Shown here: piece after piece, positions 12,925-21,620 of the stretch
How positions within the stretch are numbered: position 1 is the first letter of the stretch
How the letters are laid out: each line of letters opens with the position of its first letter
Assembly: GCF_019599145.1 (NCBI RefSeq)
Contig: NZ_CP080647.1
Location: forward strand, 124,001-188,000
From: Streptomyces akebiae
GTDB lineage: Bacteria > Actinomycetota > Actinomycetes > Streptomycetales > Streptomycetaceae
DNA: 64,000 bases
Direction of reading: 5' to 3'
The notes under the pieces: generated by a model
What the model saw: only the letters and a program-made list of their open reading frames with translations
Told to the model about the DNA's origin: nothing
The model's database searches: none
Position numbers and translations under genes: made by a program

Positions 12925-14067
12925 TTACTTGTCCCAGATCTTGCGGTAGGCCTCACGGTAACCCTCCGAGTCCCAGGACAGCGCGCCGCCGCTGTTGTTC
13001 GCGGTGGTGATGTGGACGGGGGCGACATAACCGCTGGCCGGCTCGCCCGCGAAGGCGCGGTTGAACTCGTCGATGATCTGCCATCCCTGTTCGGACAGCG
13101 GCTCGGGAACGGTGGCGGACTGGAACTGCTTGCCGTTGATCCGCTCGAAGGCCGACGGATCGCCGTCACCGGCACCGATGTTGAAGGGGGCGCCGCCGCC
13201 CTTGTGACCAGCGGCACGCAGCGCCGGTGCCGCGTGGTCGAAGTACAGGTCGTTGATGGCGGCGGAGTAGGTCCATCTGTCGCCGAAGCGGGATTGGAGG
13301 GAGGCGACCTTGTCGACGGTGCGGCTGTTGGCCTCCGGGATGGGGATGTCCTCGTAGCTGAGCAGTTCCACGTCGGAGCAGGTGGCGAGTCTCTTCCTGA
13401 TCAGATCGGACTTCCGCTTGGCGAACGGTATGGAGGCGTCGGTGAACAGCACCACGCCGGCGTGGCCGGCTGACCGGGCGATGATCCAGTCGGCGCTGAT
13501 CTCCGCGACCTCCTCGACCCTGGTGGTGACGTTGCTGAAGAGCTTCGGATCCGTGCTGGGGCCTGGGGTGGCCGCGGCGTGCCAGCCGATGAGCGGGATG
13601 CCGGCGGCGTTCGCCTGATCGGCCCGCTCGGTCACGGACTTGGGGTCGAATCCGCCGATGACGATGCCGGAGGGTTTGGAGGCTAGGGCTTCGGCGAAGG
13701 CACTCCGGATCCCGGCGGGCGTGCCCTGACCGTCGAAGGTGTGCACGTCCCAGCCGATGACCTCGGCCGCTTCCTGGACGCCCTTGGCGACACCGGAGAC
13801 ACCGGGGTTGGTCATGGTCTGGGCGACGTAGGCGATGGTCTTGCCGGGGACCGCGTCGGGCCCTCTGGTGGGGCCGCCCCAGGGGGCGTTGATGTCCTCG
13901 GCCGCTTTGACGGCCTGTCGCGCCTCGGCGAGGACGGCAGGGCAACCCGGCTCCCGCGAACCGGCGCTGGACACCTGGGTGGTCGAGTCGCTGTCACAGC
14001 CTGCGACAGCAGAGGCCACGACCAGGATCGCGACGGCTGCCGCGGTCGCTCTGCGGGTGGGATGCAC
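12925..14067 (-). CDS. Sugar-type ABC substrate-binding lipoprotein (orphan)
   Basis: A 380-residue secreted lipoprotein with a basic N-terminus, a hydrophobic stretch and lipobox VAGC (cysteine at about 24). A type I periplasmic-binding (RbsB-like) domain follows: TIAYVAQTMTNPGVSG, IVIGGFDPKSVTERADQANAAGIPLIG and AALNDLYF-like hinge segments. Such proteins bind sugars or autoinducer-2 for ABC importers. No permease or ATPase gene is adjacent, so it either works with a distant transporter or is a sensory binding protein. The substrate cannot be named. GAGGAGACCCC precedes the ATG. It is transcribed away from the conservon at 14490. Confidence 0.88.
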   Translation of the reverse strand: MHPTRRATAAAVAILVVASAVAGCDSDSTTQVSSAGSREPGCPAVLAEARQAVKAAEDINAPWGGPTRGPDAVPGKTIAYVAQTMTNPGVSGVAKGVQEAAEVIGWDVHTFDGQGTPAGIRSAFAEALASKPSGIVIGGFDPKSVTERADQANAAGIPLIGWHAAATPGPSTDPKLFSNVTTRVEEVAEISADWIIARSAGHAGVVLFTDASIPFAKRKSDLIRKRLATCSDVELLSYEDIPIPEANSRTVDKVASLQSRFGDRWTYSAAINDLYFDHAAPALRAAGHKGGGAPFNIGAGDGDPSAFERINGKQFQSATVPEPLSEQGWQIIDEFNRAFAGEPASGYVAPVHITTANNSGGALSWDSEGYREAYRKIWDK

Positions 14068-14268
14068 GGGGTCTCCTCAACTGGACACGAGGGGGTACGG
14101 GTTGTGTGGGGGGAGGAGAACGATCCGGCAGACGGCCGGAGGCGCGACGACGCCTGCACGTCGGCCTCGGACCGGGGCCCGGCGGGTTGTCGCGGTGGGA
14201 ATGTAGCAGGGTCCCGGCCAGGCCCTCCACGGCGGTCGCATCGCTCAGTAGGCGCGTGCGAACAATTC

Positions 14269-14287
14269 GTAATCAATTCTTGATTAC
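14269..14287. promoter_or_regulatory. Palindrome in the 422-bp gap before the conservon
   Basis: Perfect 8-bp arms GTAATCAA (14269-14276) and TTGATTAC (14280-14287) flank TTC, in a locally AT-rich stretch. The gap 14068-14489 separates divergent genes (binding lipoprotein and conservon) and holds no other gene. The palindrome is an operator candidate for either direction. No matching regulator is adjacent. Confidence 0.5.
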
Positions 14288-14489
14288 ACACAGACTCAAA
14301 GCGATCACACAGGCGGTAGTCTCCCACCGACCAGATCCGGACACATGACGTGATCCCGTCGGTCCAGCTGCCTGTCCGCTCGCTCAGCCCGGCGACACCG
14401 TGCGAGCGTCGGGCTCTTGCCCGGTCGTTGACGGTTCTTCGGCAACGACACCGCGGACGCCACTCACCCGAACATCGAAGGAGGCCAGC

Positions 14490-16943
14490 GTGCCCACGGA
14501 CGCAGTGGAGCCGCCGCCCGGACGCCGGGACCGGACTCCTCCGTTCCGCAGGAAGTCGGGAGCATTTCTCGCCCGGTGGCCGTTCCGGCGGAAACTCAAC
14601 GTCCTCGTCATCGCACCCATCGCCGTTGTCGGCGCGCTGCTCACCATCGGCGTCACCGACCAGATGGAGCAGGCCCGCGGCGCCGACCGGGTCGCGGAAC
14701 TCGTGCGCGACAGCGAGCAGGTCGCGACCCTCATCAACGACGTACAGGCCGAACACCGGCTGGCACTGCTGCTGTCCGTGCAGTACGAGGCGACCCGCCC
14801 CGGAGACGCCCGGCCGTCCACCAGCGCCTACCGCGAGGCACAGCGGGCCACCGACGCACAAGTCGCCGCCGTGCGCTCCGCGTTCGGGTCGAGCCTGCCG
14901 GCCGAGGAGAAGCAGGCTCTCGAATACATCACCGGTCTGGACATCCTGCGCGAGAAGCTCGGCCGGGACTACGTGCCCGCGGCCAACATCGATCCCGCCT
15001 ACGCCGCCGCCGTCGGCTACCTGATCGACGGCATCGGGCTCGACCGCTTCTCCACGACCTCGACGTCCCCGGTCACCAACCTGCTGGACACGATCCTGCG
15101 CGCCGACGCGGCCCACGCGGCGTTCGAGAGCGCGGTGTTCTCCGCCCAGACCCCGGACGCGAACGCCCTCACCGAGTACACCCGCGCGGCCGGCGCCCAC
15201 GAGCTGTACACCTACCAGGCGGACCGCTTCAGCCGGATCGCCACGCCGGGGCAGGTGCTGAGCATGGCCGGCATCGAGCGCAGCGCCGAGACGAACGGCA
15301 TCACCTCCCAGTTCGCGGAACTCCAGATCGAACCGGGCGCGCTGCAGTCGCAGACGACGCGGGAACTGCGCAAGAAGATCACCACCGGCGAGCGGCAGGC
15401 CGCGACCCGTCTCGGCATCACCCGGACACTGATCGAGCAGACTGCCGCACGAGCCGACTCCGCGTCCGCGAGTGCCCTGTACAAGGCATGGATTCTGCTC
15501 GGTGTGGCGTTGCTCGGCTTCGCCGCGTGGCTGGGGTTCTGCGTGCTGGTGCGACGCTCGGTGATCCGTCCCCTCACGGCCCTGACGGGATCGGCCCAGC
15601 AGGTGGTCGAGGCCGCCGACGAGGAGCTCGCCCGGGTCGGGGACGACGAGCTCGCCGACAGCGCCCCGTTCAGCCCTCGGGCGATTCCGGTCCCGGTGCG
15701 CGACGAGATCGGCGAGCTGGCCGAGGCCTTCAACCGCGTGCAGGTCACCGCCGCCGCGCTGCTGGAGCGGCAGGTGCTCAGCCGCCGCAACATCGCCGAG
15801 ATGTTCGGCAACGTCGGTCGCAGGGTCAGCAATCTGACAACACGCCAGCTGCTGCTGATCGACGCCGTCGAACGCGAGGAGACCGACCCCGACCTCCTCG
15901 ACCGGCTCTACCGCATCGACCACATCGCCGTACGGCTCCAGCGCAACGCCGACAGCCTGATGCTGCTCGCCGGAATCCGGGAGACCGACGTCGAGGCACG
16001 GCCGACCACCCTGGCCGACGCCATACGCTCCGGACTCGGCCGCATCGAGGGATACCAGCGGGTGTCCCTGCGCTCGGAGACGGATGTCACCGTGGGGCCC
16101 GACATCATCGGCGACCTGACCCTGTTGCTCGCCGAACTGATGGAGAACGCGGTCTCCTTCTCCCCGTCCGACACCACCGTCGAGGTGGTCGTCCGGCCCG
16201 GCACCGACGTCACCAAGGACGGCGGGGCACTGATCGAGGTCATCGACCACGGCCTCGGCATGAGCGCGGAACGCCTCGCGGAGGAGAACGCCCGCCTCGT
16301 CCGCCGGGAACGCCTCGACCTGGTACCGACCAAGGTGCTCGGCCTCTTCGTGGTCGGCAGCCTCGCCCGCAACCTGGGGCTCCAGGTGACCCTGAGCCGT
16401 ACCTCGGGCGGCGGCGTCACCAGCACCGTCTGGATCCCGTCCACGCTCCTGCTGACGATGAGCCCGCTGGACACCGCACCGGCTGCCTCCGACCTTGCGC
16501 CACCCGCGGCACGGTCCACGACGACGCCCGAACCGAAGCCGGAGCGGAAGACCGTCGTACCCGTGCCGGCCACCGGCACCACCCCCGAGCGGCGGCCGAT
16601 CGTCCGGTCCCCGCGAAGTGACCTGCCCCGGCGCATCCCGCCCCACGGCGGCACGACCAGGGCCGACACCCTCGACACCGCCGACGGACCTCCCCCGGCC
16701 GCGACGACCCGGCCACTGCGGCGCCGTGTGCGCGGCGCGACCCTCTCCGTGGCCACCCTCGCCGCGGACCGGGGCGTCACGGCGGACCGGCAACCCGCCG
16801 ACGCCGACGCCGTCCGCGCGGAGCTGGACGAGTTCGAGGCTGCCGTACGCAGAGCCGAACAGGACAGCGCCGCGCCCCCGCAGACGCCCGACACCACCGC
16901 GACACGGGAAAACCTCAGAAGTCCAGAAGGAGACCGGCAGTGA
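14490..16943 (+). CDS. cvnA: Conservon sensor histidine kinase with nitrate/nitrite-sensor-like domain
   Basis: An 817-residue membrane kinase. Transmembrane segment 1 lies at about 34-55 and segment 2 at about 333-354. Between them is a long extracytoplasmic helical domain of the nitrate/nitrite-sensing type. Then come a HAMP-like region (about 355-430), a dimerisation segment (DHIAVRLQRNADSLMLLAG, about 475-493) and a HATPase_c domain with ELMENAVSFSP (N-box) and VIDHGLGMS. A disordered Pro/Arg-rich tail of about 165 residues ends the protein. The GTG at 14490 follows GAAGGAGGCCAGC. It overlaps the next gene by 4 bp. In conservons this kinase lacks a cognate response regulator and works with the three following proteins. 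Confidence 0.93.
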   Translation: MPTDAVEPPPGRRDRTPPFRRKSGAFLARWPFRRKLNVLVIAPIAVVGALLTIGVTDQMEQARGADRVAELVRDSEQVATLINDVQAEHRLALLLSVQYEATRPGDARPSTSAYREAQRATDAQVAAVRSAFGSSLPAEEKQALEYITGLDILREKLGRDYVPAANIDPAYAAAVGYLIDGIGLDRFSTTSTSPVTNLLDTILRADAAHAAFESAVFSAQTPDANALTEYTRAAGAHELYTYQADRFSRIATPGQVLSMAGIERSAETNGITSQFAELQIEPGALQSQTTRELRKKITTGERQAATRLGITRTLIEQTAARADSASASALYKAWILLGVALLGFAAWLGFCVLVRRSVIRPLTALTGSAQQVVEAADEELARVGDDELADSAPFSPRAIPVPVRDEIGELAEAFNRVQVTAAALLERQVLSRRNIAEMFGNVGRRVSNLTTRQLLLIDAVEREETDPDLLDRLYRIDHIAVRLQRNADSLMLLAGIRETDVEARPTTLADAIRSGLGRIEGYQRVSLRSETDVTVGPDIIGDLTLLLAELMENAVSFSPSDTTVEVVVRPGTDVTKDGGALIEVIDHGLGMSAERLAEENARLVRRERLDLVPTKVLGLFVVGSLARNLGLQVTLSRTSGGGVTSTVWIPSTLLLTMSPLDTAPAASDLAPPAARSTTTPEPKPERKTVVPVPATGTTPERRPIVRSPRSDLPRRIPPHGGTTRADTLDTADGPPPAATTRPLRRRVRGATLSVATLAADRGVTADRQPADADAVRAELDEFEAAVRRAEQDSAAPPQTPDTTATRENLRSPEGDRQ

Positions 16944-17416
16944 CCCCGTCGACAGATGACAGCACCTCCGAACAGGTGAAGCCCACCGACCTGCGCACCG
17001 CAGCGGACGACTTCACCTGGCTGCTCGACCGCTTCGCCACGGAGACCGCCGGCGTCGTCGACGCCATAGCCGTGTCCTCCGACGGGCTGTTGATCGCTGT
17101 CTCCCAACTCCGCGACAGGGCCGACTCCGAGCGGCTCGCCGCGATCGTGTCCGGCATCACCAGCCTCGCCGCCGGGGTCTCCGGCAACTACGCGCTGGGC
17201 GGCCTCAACAAGGTCATCATCGACCTGGAAGGCGGCCACGTACTGGTCTCCGCCATCGGCAACGGAGCAGTGCTGGGCGTCGTCGCCTCCAAGGAGGCGA
17301 AACTGGGCAACATCGCCTACGAGATGACGCTCTTCGCCAACCGCGCCGGAGCCGCGCTCACTCCCCAACTGGTGATGGAGCTGAAGAACAACGTCGGCTC
17401 CGCGGCAGCCGGCTGA
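16940..17416 (+). CDS. cvnB: Roadblock/LC7-domain protein of the conservon
   Basis: A 158-residue cytoplasmic protein whose body (about 20-140) is a Roadblock/LC7 domain, with FTWLLDRFATETAGVVDAIA and SSDGLLIAVS near its start. In conservons this is the second component and is thought to act as a GTPase-activating or scaffold partner of the CvnD GTPase, as MglB does for MglA. The GTG at 16940 overlaps the kinase stop (GTGA), and GGAGACCGGCA is the RBS. The next gene follows after 26 bp. Confidence 0.93.
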   Translation: MTPSTDDSTSEQVKPTDLRTAADDFTWLLDRFATETAGVVDAIAVSSDGLLIAVSQLRDRADSERLAAIVSGITSLAAGVSGNYALGGLNKVIIDLEGGHVLVSAIGNGAVLGVVASKEAKLGNIAYEMTLFANRAGAALTPQLVMELKNNVGSAAAG

Positions 17417-17442
17417 ACCACCCCACGAGGCAGGAGGTCGCC

Positions 17443-17889
17443 ATGGCCGTCGGTGGGCGAGAACCACATGAGACAGCGGAAGACACTCGGAGCAGCCCGC
17501 CGGACCCGGTCGGACGCGCCCCCGCGGTACGGCCGTTCCTGCTGACCGCGGGCCGGGTGTCGGGGGCGGACACGGCGGCCCCCCTCCCGATCGAGACCCA
17601 GATCGTGTCGACCTCCGCCGGACTCTCCGTCCTCGGCGCGCTCACCTTCGAACGCCACGACATCGTCGCCGCGTGCCGACAGCCGCAGTCGGTCGCCGAA
17701 CTGGCCGCCCGTCTGCGACTGCACCTCAACGTGGTCCGGGTGCTCGCCGAGGATCTGTGTGCCGCGGGACACCTGGCGGTCCACGTGCCGCACGCCAGGA
17801 TCGCCCAGGACATCTCCGTACTGCGAAGGGTCATCAATGGTCTCCGTGCCGTCCCCGACTCCACGGGCACACTCCGCGACAGCGGCTGA
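17443..17889 (+). CDS. cvnC: DUF742 protein of the conservon
   Basis: A 148-residue protein with a disordered N-terminus. RPFLLTAGRV at about 28-37 opens the DUF742 domain. A winged-helix-like segment follows (QSVAELAARLRLHLNVVRVL, about 81-100). DUF742 proteins always accompany conservon kinases and GTPases; their biochemical role is unclear. ATG 17443 has CAGGAGGTCGCC upstream. Its 3' end overlaps the GTPase gene by 53 bp. Confidence 0.92.
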   Translation: MAVGGREPHETAEDTRSSPPDPVGRAPAVRPFLLTAGRVSGADTAAPLPIETQIVSTSAGLSVLGALTFERHDIVAACRQPQSVAELAARLRLHLNVVRVLAEDLCAAGHLAVHVPHARIAQDISVLRRVINGLRAVPDSTGTLRDSG

Positions 17890-18463
17890 GCAGGCGCGGC
17901 AACAGCCGCCGCTGCCGGTCAAGCTGGTCATCGCCGGCGGCTTCGGGGTCGGCAAGACCACCACCGTGGGCGCGATCTCCGAGATACGGCCCCTCACCAC
18001 GGAAGCCGCCATCACCGAGGTCGCCGCAGGCGTCGACGACCTCACCCACACACCCGACAAGACCACCACCACCGTCGCCATGGACTTCGGCTGCATCACC
18101 CTCGACCCGACTCTGAAGCTGTACCTGTTCGGAACTCCGGGCCAGGACCGCTTCGGCTTCATGTGGGACGACATCGTCGACGGCGCCCTGGGGGCGCTGG
18201 TCATCGTCGACACCCGCCGCCTCGACGACTGCTACGCCGCCGTCGACTACTTCGAGCACAGACGCATCCCCTTCGCCGTCGCCGTCAACGCCTTCGACGG
18301 AGAGATCGAGCACGACCTGGACGAGGTGAGGTGGGCACTGGACGTCGCCGAGCACGTACCTCTGGTCGTCTTCGACGCCCGCAGGACCGGCTCGGTCCGA
18401 GACGCCCTCCTCGTCGTGCTCGACGTCGCCCTCTCCCGCGCCGAAGCGGCCGCGGCGACATGA
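17837..18463 (+). CDS. cvnD: Conservon ATP/GTP-binding protein (small GTPase)
   Basis: A 208-residue P-loop protein. Walker A is GGFGVGKTT (about 33-41) and the G3 region is LFGTPGQDRFGFMW (about 95). G4 is AVNAFDGE with Asn and Asp in place, and the G5-like FDARRTGSVRDAL follows. It belongs to the MglA/Ras-like set found in conservons. ATG 17837 lies inside the end of cvnC, after GAAGGGTCATCA. Overlapping translation suggests fixed stoichiometry. No cytochrome P450 follows, unlike some conservons. The 162 bp to the next gene contain TTGACA at 18516 without a good -10. Confidence 0.92.
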   Translation: MVSVPSPTPRAHSATAAEQARQQPPLPVKLVIAGGFGVGKTTTVGAISEIRPLTTEAAITEVAAGVDDLTHTPDKTTTTVAMDFGCITLDPTLKLYLFGTPGQDRFGFMWDDIVDGALGALVIVDTRRLDDCYAAVDYFEHRRIPFAVAVNAFDGEIEHDLDEVRWALDVAEHVPLVVFDARRTGSVRDALLVVLDVALSRAEAAAAT

Positions 18464-18625
18464 CGGCGGCGCGGCTGCGGCCGAGGAGCACACCGACATC
18501 ACGGGGGCGTTCGAATTGACACGGAAAGTAATAGATCGCGTACTAGGCGTGAGGGGCTCTTGCCGCGGCGCGCCGCTGCGGCGCGCTCCGCCCCGCCCAC
18601 CCCTCTCCTCCCTCTTGGAGCCGCG

Positions 18626-20056
18626 ATGACGGTGCAACCGCAGCAGATGACCGACCAGACCGTTCTGGTGTACGCCAGCGATCCCGGAGAACCCCCCGGC
18701 GTCACGCCGGTACGCCATCCCGTGCCGCAACTCGAGACGCAGCCCTTTCCGACCGCCATCGCCCAGCCCGCCCCGCAGCCGGACAGCGCCGGGCCGGGCA
18801 CTCCCGCGTTCCGCTACTGGGTGGCCGCCGACGCGCTCAGCAGCGGCAGCCGGATGTGGGGCGCGCTGGTTCCGTCGGGAACGCAGTGGGTGCCCTCGGT
18901 CGGACGCGTGCTCACCGCGCACCTCGACGTGGGTGTCGGCCTCAACGCCTTCTACACCCGCACGGGCCTGGAGTTCTTCCACCGGACCGTGGCGGGCGTG
19001 GAGGTCTTCTCGGCCCAGAGCCCCGAGATCGTGCGGCACGAGTTGGGCCACGCGGTGCTCGACGCCCTGCGCCCCCAGCTGTGGAACGCGGCGATGCACG
19101 AGGCCGACGGCGCGCACGAGGCGGTCGGCGACATCAGCGCGCTGCTGACCGCCCTGCAGTTCGAGTCACTGCGGGTCACCGTCCTGACCGAGACCCAGGG
19201 CAACCTGGAGCTGTCCTCACAGCTGTCGAGGATGGCCGAACAACTGGGCTGGGCGATCCGCCAGCGCAAACCGGACACGGTCGACCCCGACTGCCTGCGC
19301 AACATGTCCAACCACTTCTTCTACCGCGACCCGGTGCAATTGCCGCCGGACGGGCCCGCGAACACGCTGACCAGTGGGCCGCACTCGTTCTCCCGCGTGT
19401 TCAGCGGCGCGTTCCTGAAGGCCCTCGCCGGAATCTTCCGACAGCAGCCCGCACAGGACCAGGCCGCCCTGGCTAGGGCAGGGGAGATCGCCGGTCAGCT
19501 GCTGGTGGACGCCATCGTGGCCGCCCCCGTGGTGTCCGCCTACTACGCGCAGCTCGCGGGGCACATGATCGCCGCCGACCAGCGTCGGTTCGGCGGCGCC
19601 CACGGCCAGGCCCTGCGCTCGGCCTTCGTCCGGCACGGGATCCTGTCCCTGGAAGCCGCCACGTCCCTCACCGCCGCCGAGGTGGCGCGCCGGGGCGCCG
19701 GTCTCGCCGAGGCGATGCCCGGTGGAAGCGACGAGCAGGGCCTCACGACCGTCACCGTCCAGGGGATGGCGTACGGCATCAAGGGGCCGCTCGTCCTCAA
19801 CGCGCCGGGAGAGGTGCGACGGTTCGGCATCGCCGGCTCCGATCCCGTCGGCGGCTCGCTGCGACCCGCCGATCCCGAGCAGGTCGCCACGTCCTACCTC
19901 GAGGACCTCTTGCGCCGCGGCCGGGTCGACGTACCCCAGGAGTACCGCTCCGACACGGCGGTCGTCGACGACAACCCGTCCCGGTTCACGACGCACGAGA
20001 TCGCCCGCAGCGAGGCGGCCGAGGGCCTGGCCCTGGTCCGGCGCCGCTTCGCCTGA
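18626..20056 (+). CDS. HELGH zinc metalloprotease-like protein, unassigned
   Basis: A 476-residue protein with no signal peptide. It contains HELGH (138-142) and, 22 residues on, GAHEAVGDIS with a glutamate at 164. That is the HExxH...E arrangement of thermolysin-like (M4) gluzincins (compare NExxSD). The pattern suggests an active zinc site, yet the rest does not resemble secreted thermolysins and the usual pro-domain is absent. The C-terminal third (about 340-476) is of unknown type. The start at 18626 follows TTGGAGCCGCG. It follows the conservon in the same direction and may be its effector or just a neighbour. Peptidase activity is inferred from the motif alone. Confidence 0.75.
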   Translation: MTVQPQQMTDQTVLVYASDPGEPPGVTPVRHPVPQLETQPFPTAIAQPAPQPDSAGPGTPAFRYWVAADALSSGSRMWGALVPSGTQWVPSVGRVLTAHLDVGVGLNAFYTRTGLEFFHRTVAGVEVFSAQSPEIVRHELGHAVLDALRPQLWNAAMHEADGAHEAVGDISALLTALQFESLRVTVLTETQGNLELSSQLSRMAEQLGWAIRQRKPDTVDPDCLRNMSNHFFYRDPVQLPPDGPANTLTSGPHSFSRVFSGAFLKALAGIFRQQPAQDQAALARAGEIAGQLLVDAIVAAPVVSAYYAQLAGHMIAADQRRFGGAHGQALRSAFVRHGILSLEAATSLTAAEVARRGAGLAEAMPGGSDEQGLTTVTVQGMAYGIKGPLVLNAPGEVRRFGIAGSDPVGGSLRPADPEQVATSYLEDLLRRGRVDVPQEYRSDTAVVDDNPSRFTTHEIARSEAAEGLALVRRRFA

Positions 20057-20066
20057 TCTGTCGCAA

Positions 20067-20081
20067 GGTCGACAGTCGACC
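20067..20081. terminator. Short palindrome between convergent genes
   Basis: GGTCGAC and GTCGACC flank a single A, 11 bp after the metalloprotease stop and before the end of a convergent small gene. It could be a weak terminator or a binding site; a one-base loop is unfavourable for a hairpin. Confidence 0.35.
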
Positions 20082-20112
20082 GGTCAGGCGGACGGTCGGG
20101 GCAGGCAGACTG

Positions 20113-20349
20113 TCAGCCGCGGAAGCGCAGACGACGGACGGTGAGCCGTCCGTCGTCCTCGCGCCTGACGACGTGCGTCGTACCGGGCGTCGGCTCCTCG
20201 CCCTCGTACACCGCTTCTCCCCGCGCCAGCAGATCATCGATGTACTTCTCCGCGGCCCGGCGCTCGGCGTCGTCGGCCGGGTCGCCCGCATCCGGGTCCC
20301 GAGCAGGAGTGCTGTCACGGTCGGCACCCATGTCCTCGTTCATGCTCAT
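20113..20349 (-). CDS. Small acidic hypothetical protein
   Basis: A 78-residue protein rich in Asp, Glu and Arg. The N-terminal half is probably disordered (about 1-30). The core AAEKYIDDLLARGEAVYEGE is followed by a short beta-rich tail ending VRRLRFRG. I do not recognise a named family. The ATG at 20349 gives a natural N-terminus (MSMNEDMGAD), but the RBS is weak and the frame is open upstream for another 90 codons. The 298 bp between this start and the GntR stop contain nothing else I can support. Confidence 0.6.
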   Translation of the reverse strand: MSMNEDMGADRDSTPARDPDAGDPADDAERRAAEKYIDDLLARGEAVYEGEEPTPGTTHVVRREDDGRLTVRRLRFRG

Positions 20350-20647
20350 ATGCCGAACTTTATCCCGGTGGCGTTCCCGGTCCGCGTGGAGTGGCAGCCG
20401 TACATCCCGGGGCCAGCCGTTCAGTCGGGTGAACTGACGCAGGAAGCGCTCACAGCGTGCGGCAAGGCTCTCGCCACGGTCGGACAGGCGCGTGAGTTCG
20501 TCGGCGTCGACGAACTCGCCACCGCCCAGGCTGCCGGCGGCCAGTGGAACTGCCGTTGCACGCGCCGACCAGCGTGGCGCCCAGCTGATCGAATCCGCGG
20601 TCGCCCCGCGCCCGTGCCCCACTCGCGCGCTGCGGGGCCGGGCCCCG

Positions 20648-21451
20648 TCAGGACTGGCCGTTCGCCGCGATGCCCAGGGCCGTCCGGGTGGCGGCGGGTT
20701 CGTACTCGGGGGCGATGTCCGCCAGGACGCTCAGCGCGGTGCGTGCCAGATGACGGGCGACCACGCGTGCCGCTTCGGCCGGGTCGCTCTGGCGCAGTGC
20801 CTCCAGGAGCGCTTCGTGCTCGGCGTACGCCTTGCCCCAGGTAGTGGGCGCGCCCAGTTGAGCCAGGCGGATGTAACGCTCGCTGTGCTCGCCGAGCGAC
20901 GCGAGCATGCGCTGCAGGTGGGGCCCCACCGCCTGGGTGGCGATGCCGTGGAACTCGTGGTGCGCCGCGTGCCACTCGTCCGGATCTTCGTCGACGGTCA
21001 CCCCCTGCATCCGCTTCAGGGCGTCACTCATGCGCTCGATGTCCACGGCCGTGAACGACTTGGCCGTCATGCTGACGGCGAGCGTTTCGAGCATGATGCG
21101 AGCGCCGTAGACGGCGTCCAGGTCCTCGGGGTCCACCGCCCGCACCCGGGCTCGCTGGTCGGGCCGGGCGTCGATGAGCCCCTCTTCCTGGAGCAGCCGG
21201 AACGCCTCGCGCATGGGCGTACGGCTGACGCCCAGTTTCCGGGCCATCTCGGCCTGGAGCAGTACCGACCCCGGAGGCAGTTCGCCGTTGAGGATCATGG
21301 CGCGCAGCCGGCCGTGCACATCGAGAGCCAGGCGGCGGCCGCCCGCGGCGGCCGCGGGGCTTCCGCCCGACGGCACGGATCGGGCCTGTCCGTCGTTCGC
21401 CTCGTCGACCGGCTGCTGGTCCTCGGGGGACTCGTTTCTGCTCCTGCTCAC
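20648..21451 (-). CDS. GntR/FadR-type regulator of the aromatic cluster
   Basis: A 267-residue regulator. The first 35 residues are disordered. A winged HTH follows (about 42-105, with LPPGSVLLQAEMARKLGVSR and TPMREAFRLLQEEGLI), then an all-helical FCD effector domain (about 120-250). The FCD metal-site histidines in AAHHEFHGIA and ARVVARHLARTA are present. FCD regulators usually repress catabolic genes and are released by an organic acid. The GTG at 21451 has no Shine-Dalgarno sequence; TAGACT lies 6 nt upstream, suggesting a leaderless transcript. A GTGTATGCAG element at 21470 overlaps the expected promoter, consistent with autoregulation. Confidence 0.92.
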   Translation of the reverse strand: MSRSRNESPEDQQPVDEANDGQARSVPSGGSPAAAAGGRRLALDVHGRLRAMILNGELPPGSVLLQAEMARKLGVSRTPMREAFRLLQEEGLIDARPDQRARVRAVDPEDLDAVYGARIMLETLAVSMTAKSFTAVDIERMSDALKRMQGVTVDEDPDEWHAAHHEFHGIATQAVGPHLQRMLASLGEHSERYIRLAQLGAPTTWGKAYAEHEALLEALRQSDPAEAARVVARHLARTALSVLADIAPEYEPAATRTALGIAANGQS

Positions 21452-21469
21452 GCCGACAGTCTACCCAGG

Positions 21470-21479
21470 GTGTATGCAG
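21470..21479. promoter_or_regulatory. GntR-type operator candidate, site 1 (autoregulatory)
   Basis: GTGTATGCAG matches GTG-YRYR-CAC with one change in the last base. It lies 18 bp upstream of the GntR gene start, just upstream of its presumed -10 element. Confidence 0.5.
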
Positions 21480-21620
21480 ACGAAGCGGCAGGCCACCTCA
21501 ACTACGCGACTGTGGCTCGCCCACGTGGTTCCGTTCAGGATCGGACGGGGTGTGACTGTATCCACCTGTGGGGTCTCGGCGACCTGGGTCCCGATCCATG
21601 GCGCGCGGCGACTGTCGAGG

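Noticed and set aside
13812..16793. A 993-codon minus-strand frame opposite the conservon kinase
   Set aside because: Composition-driven shadow of the sensor kinase; no family resemblance and no ribosome binding site.
18516..18546. TTGACA followed by TACTAG as a promoter for the metalloprotease-like gene
   Set aside because: The -35 is perfect but the only downstream candidate has 19-bp spacing and a poor -10; not convincing enough to annotate.
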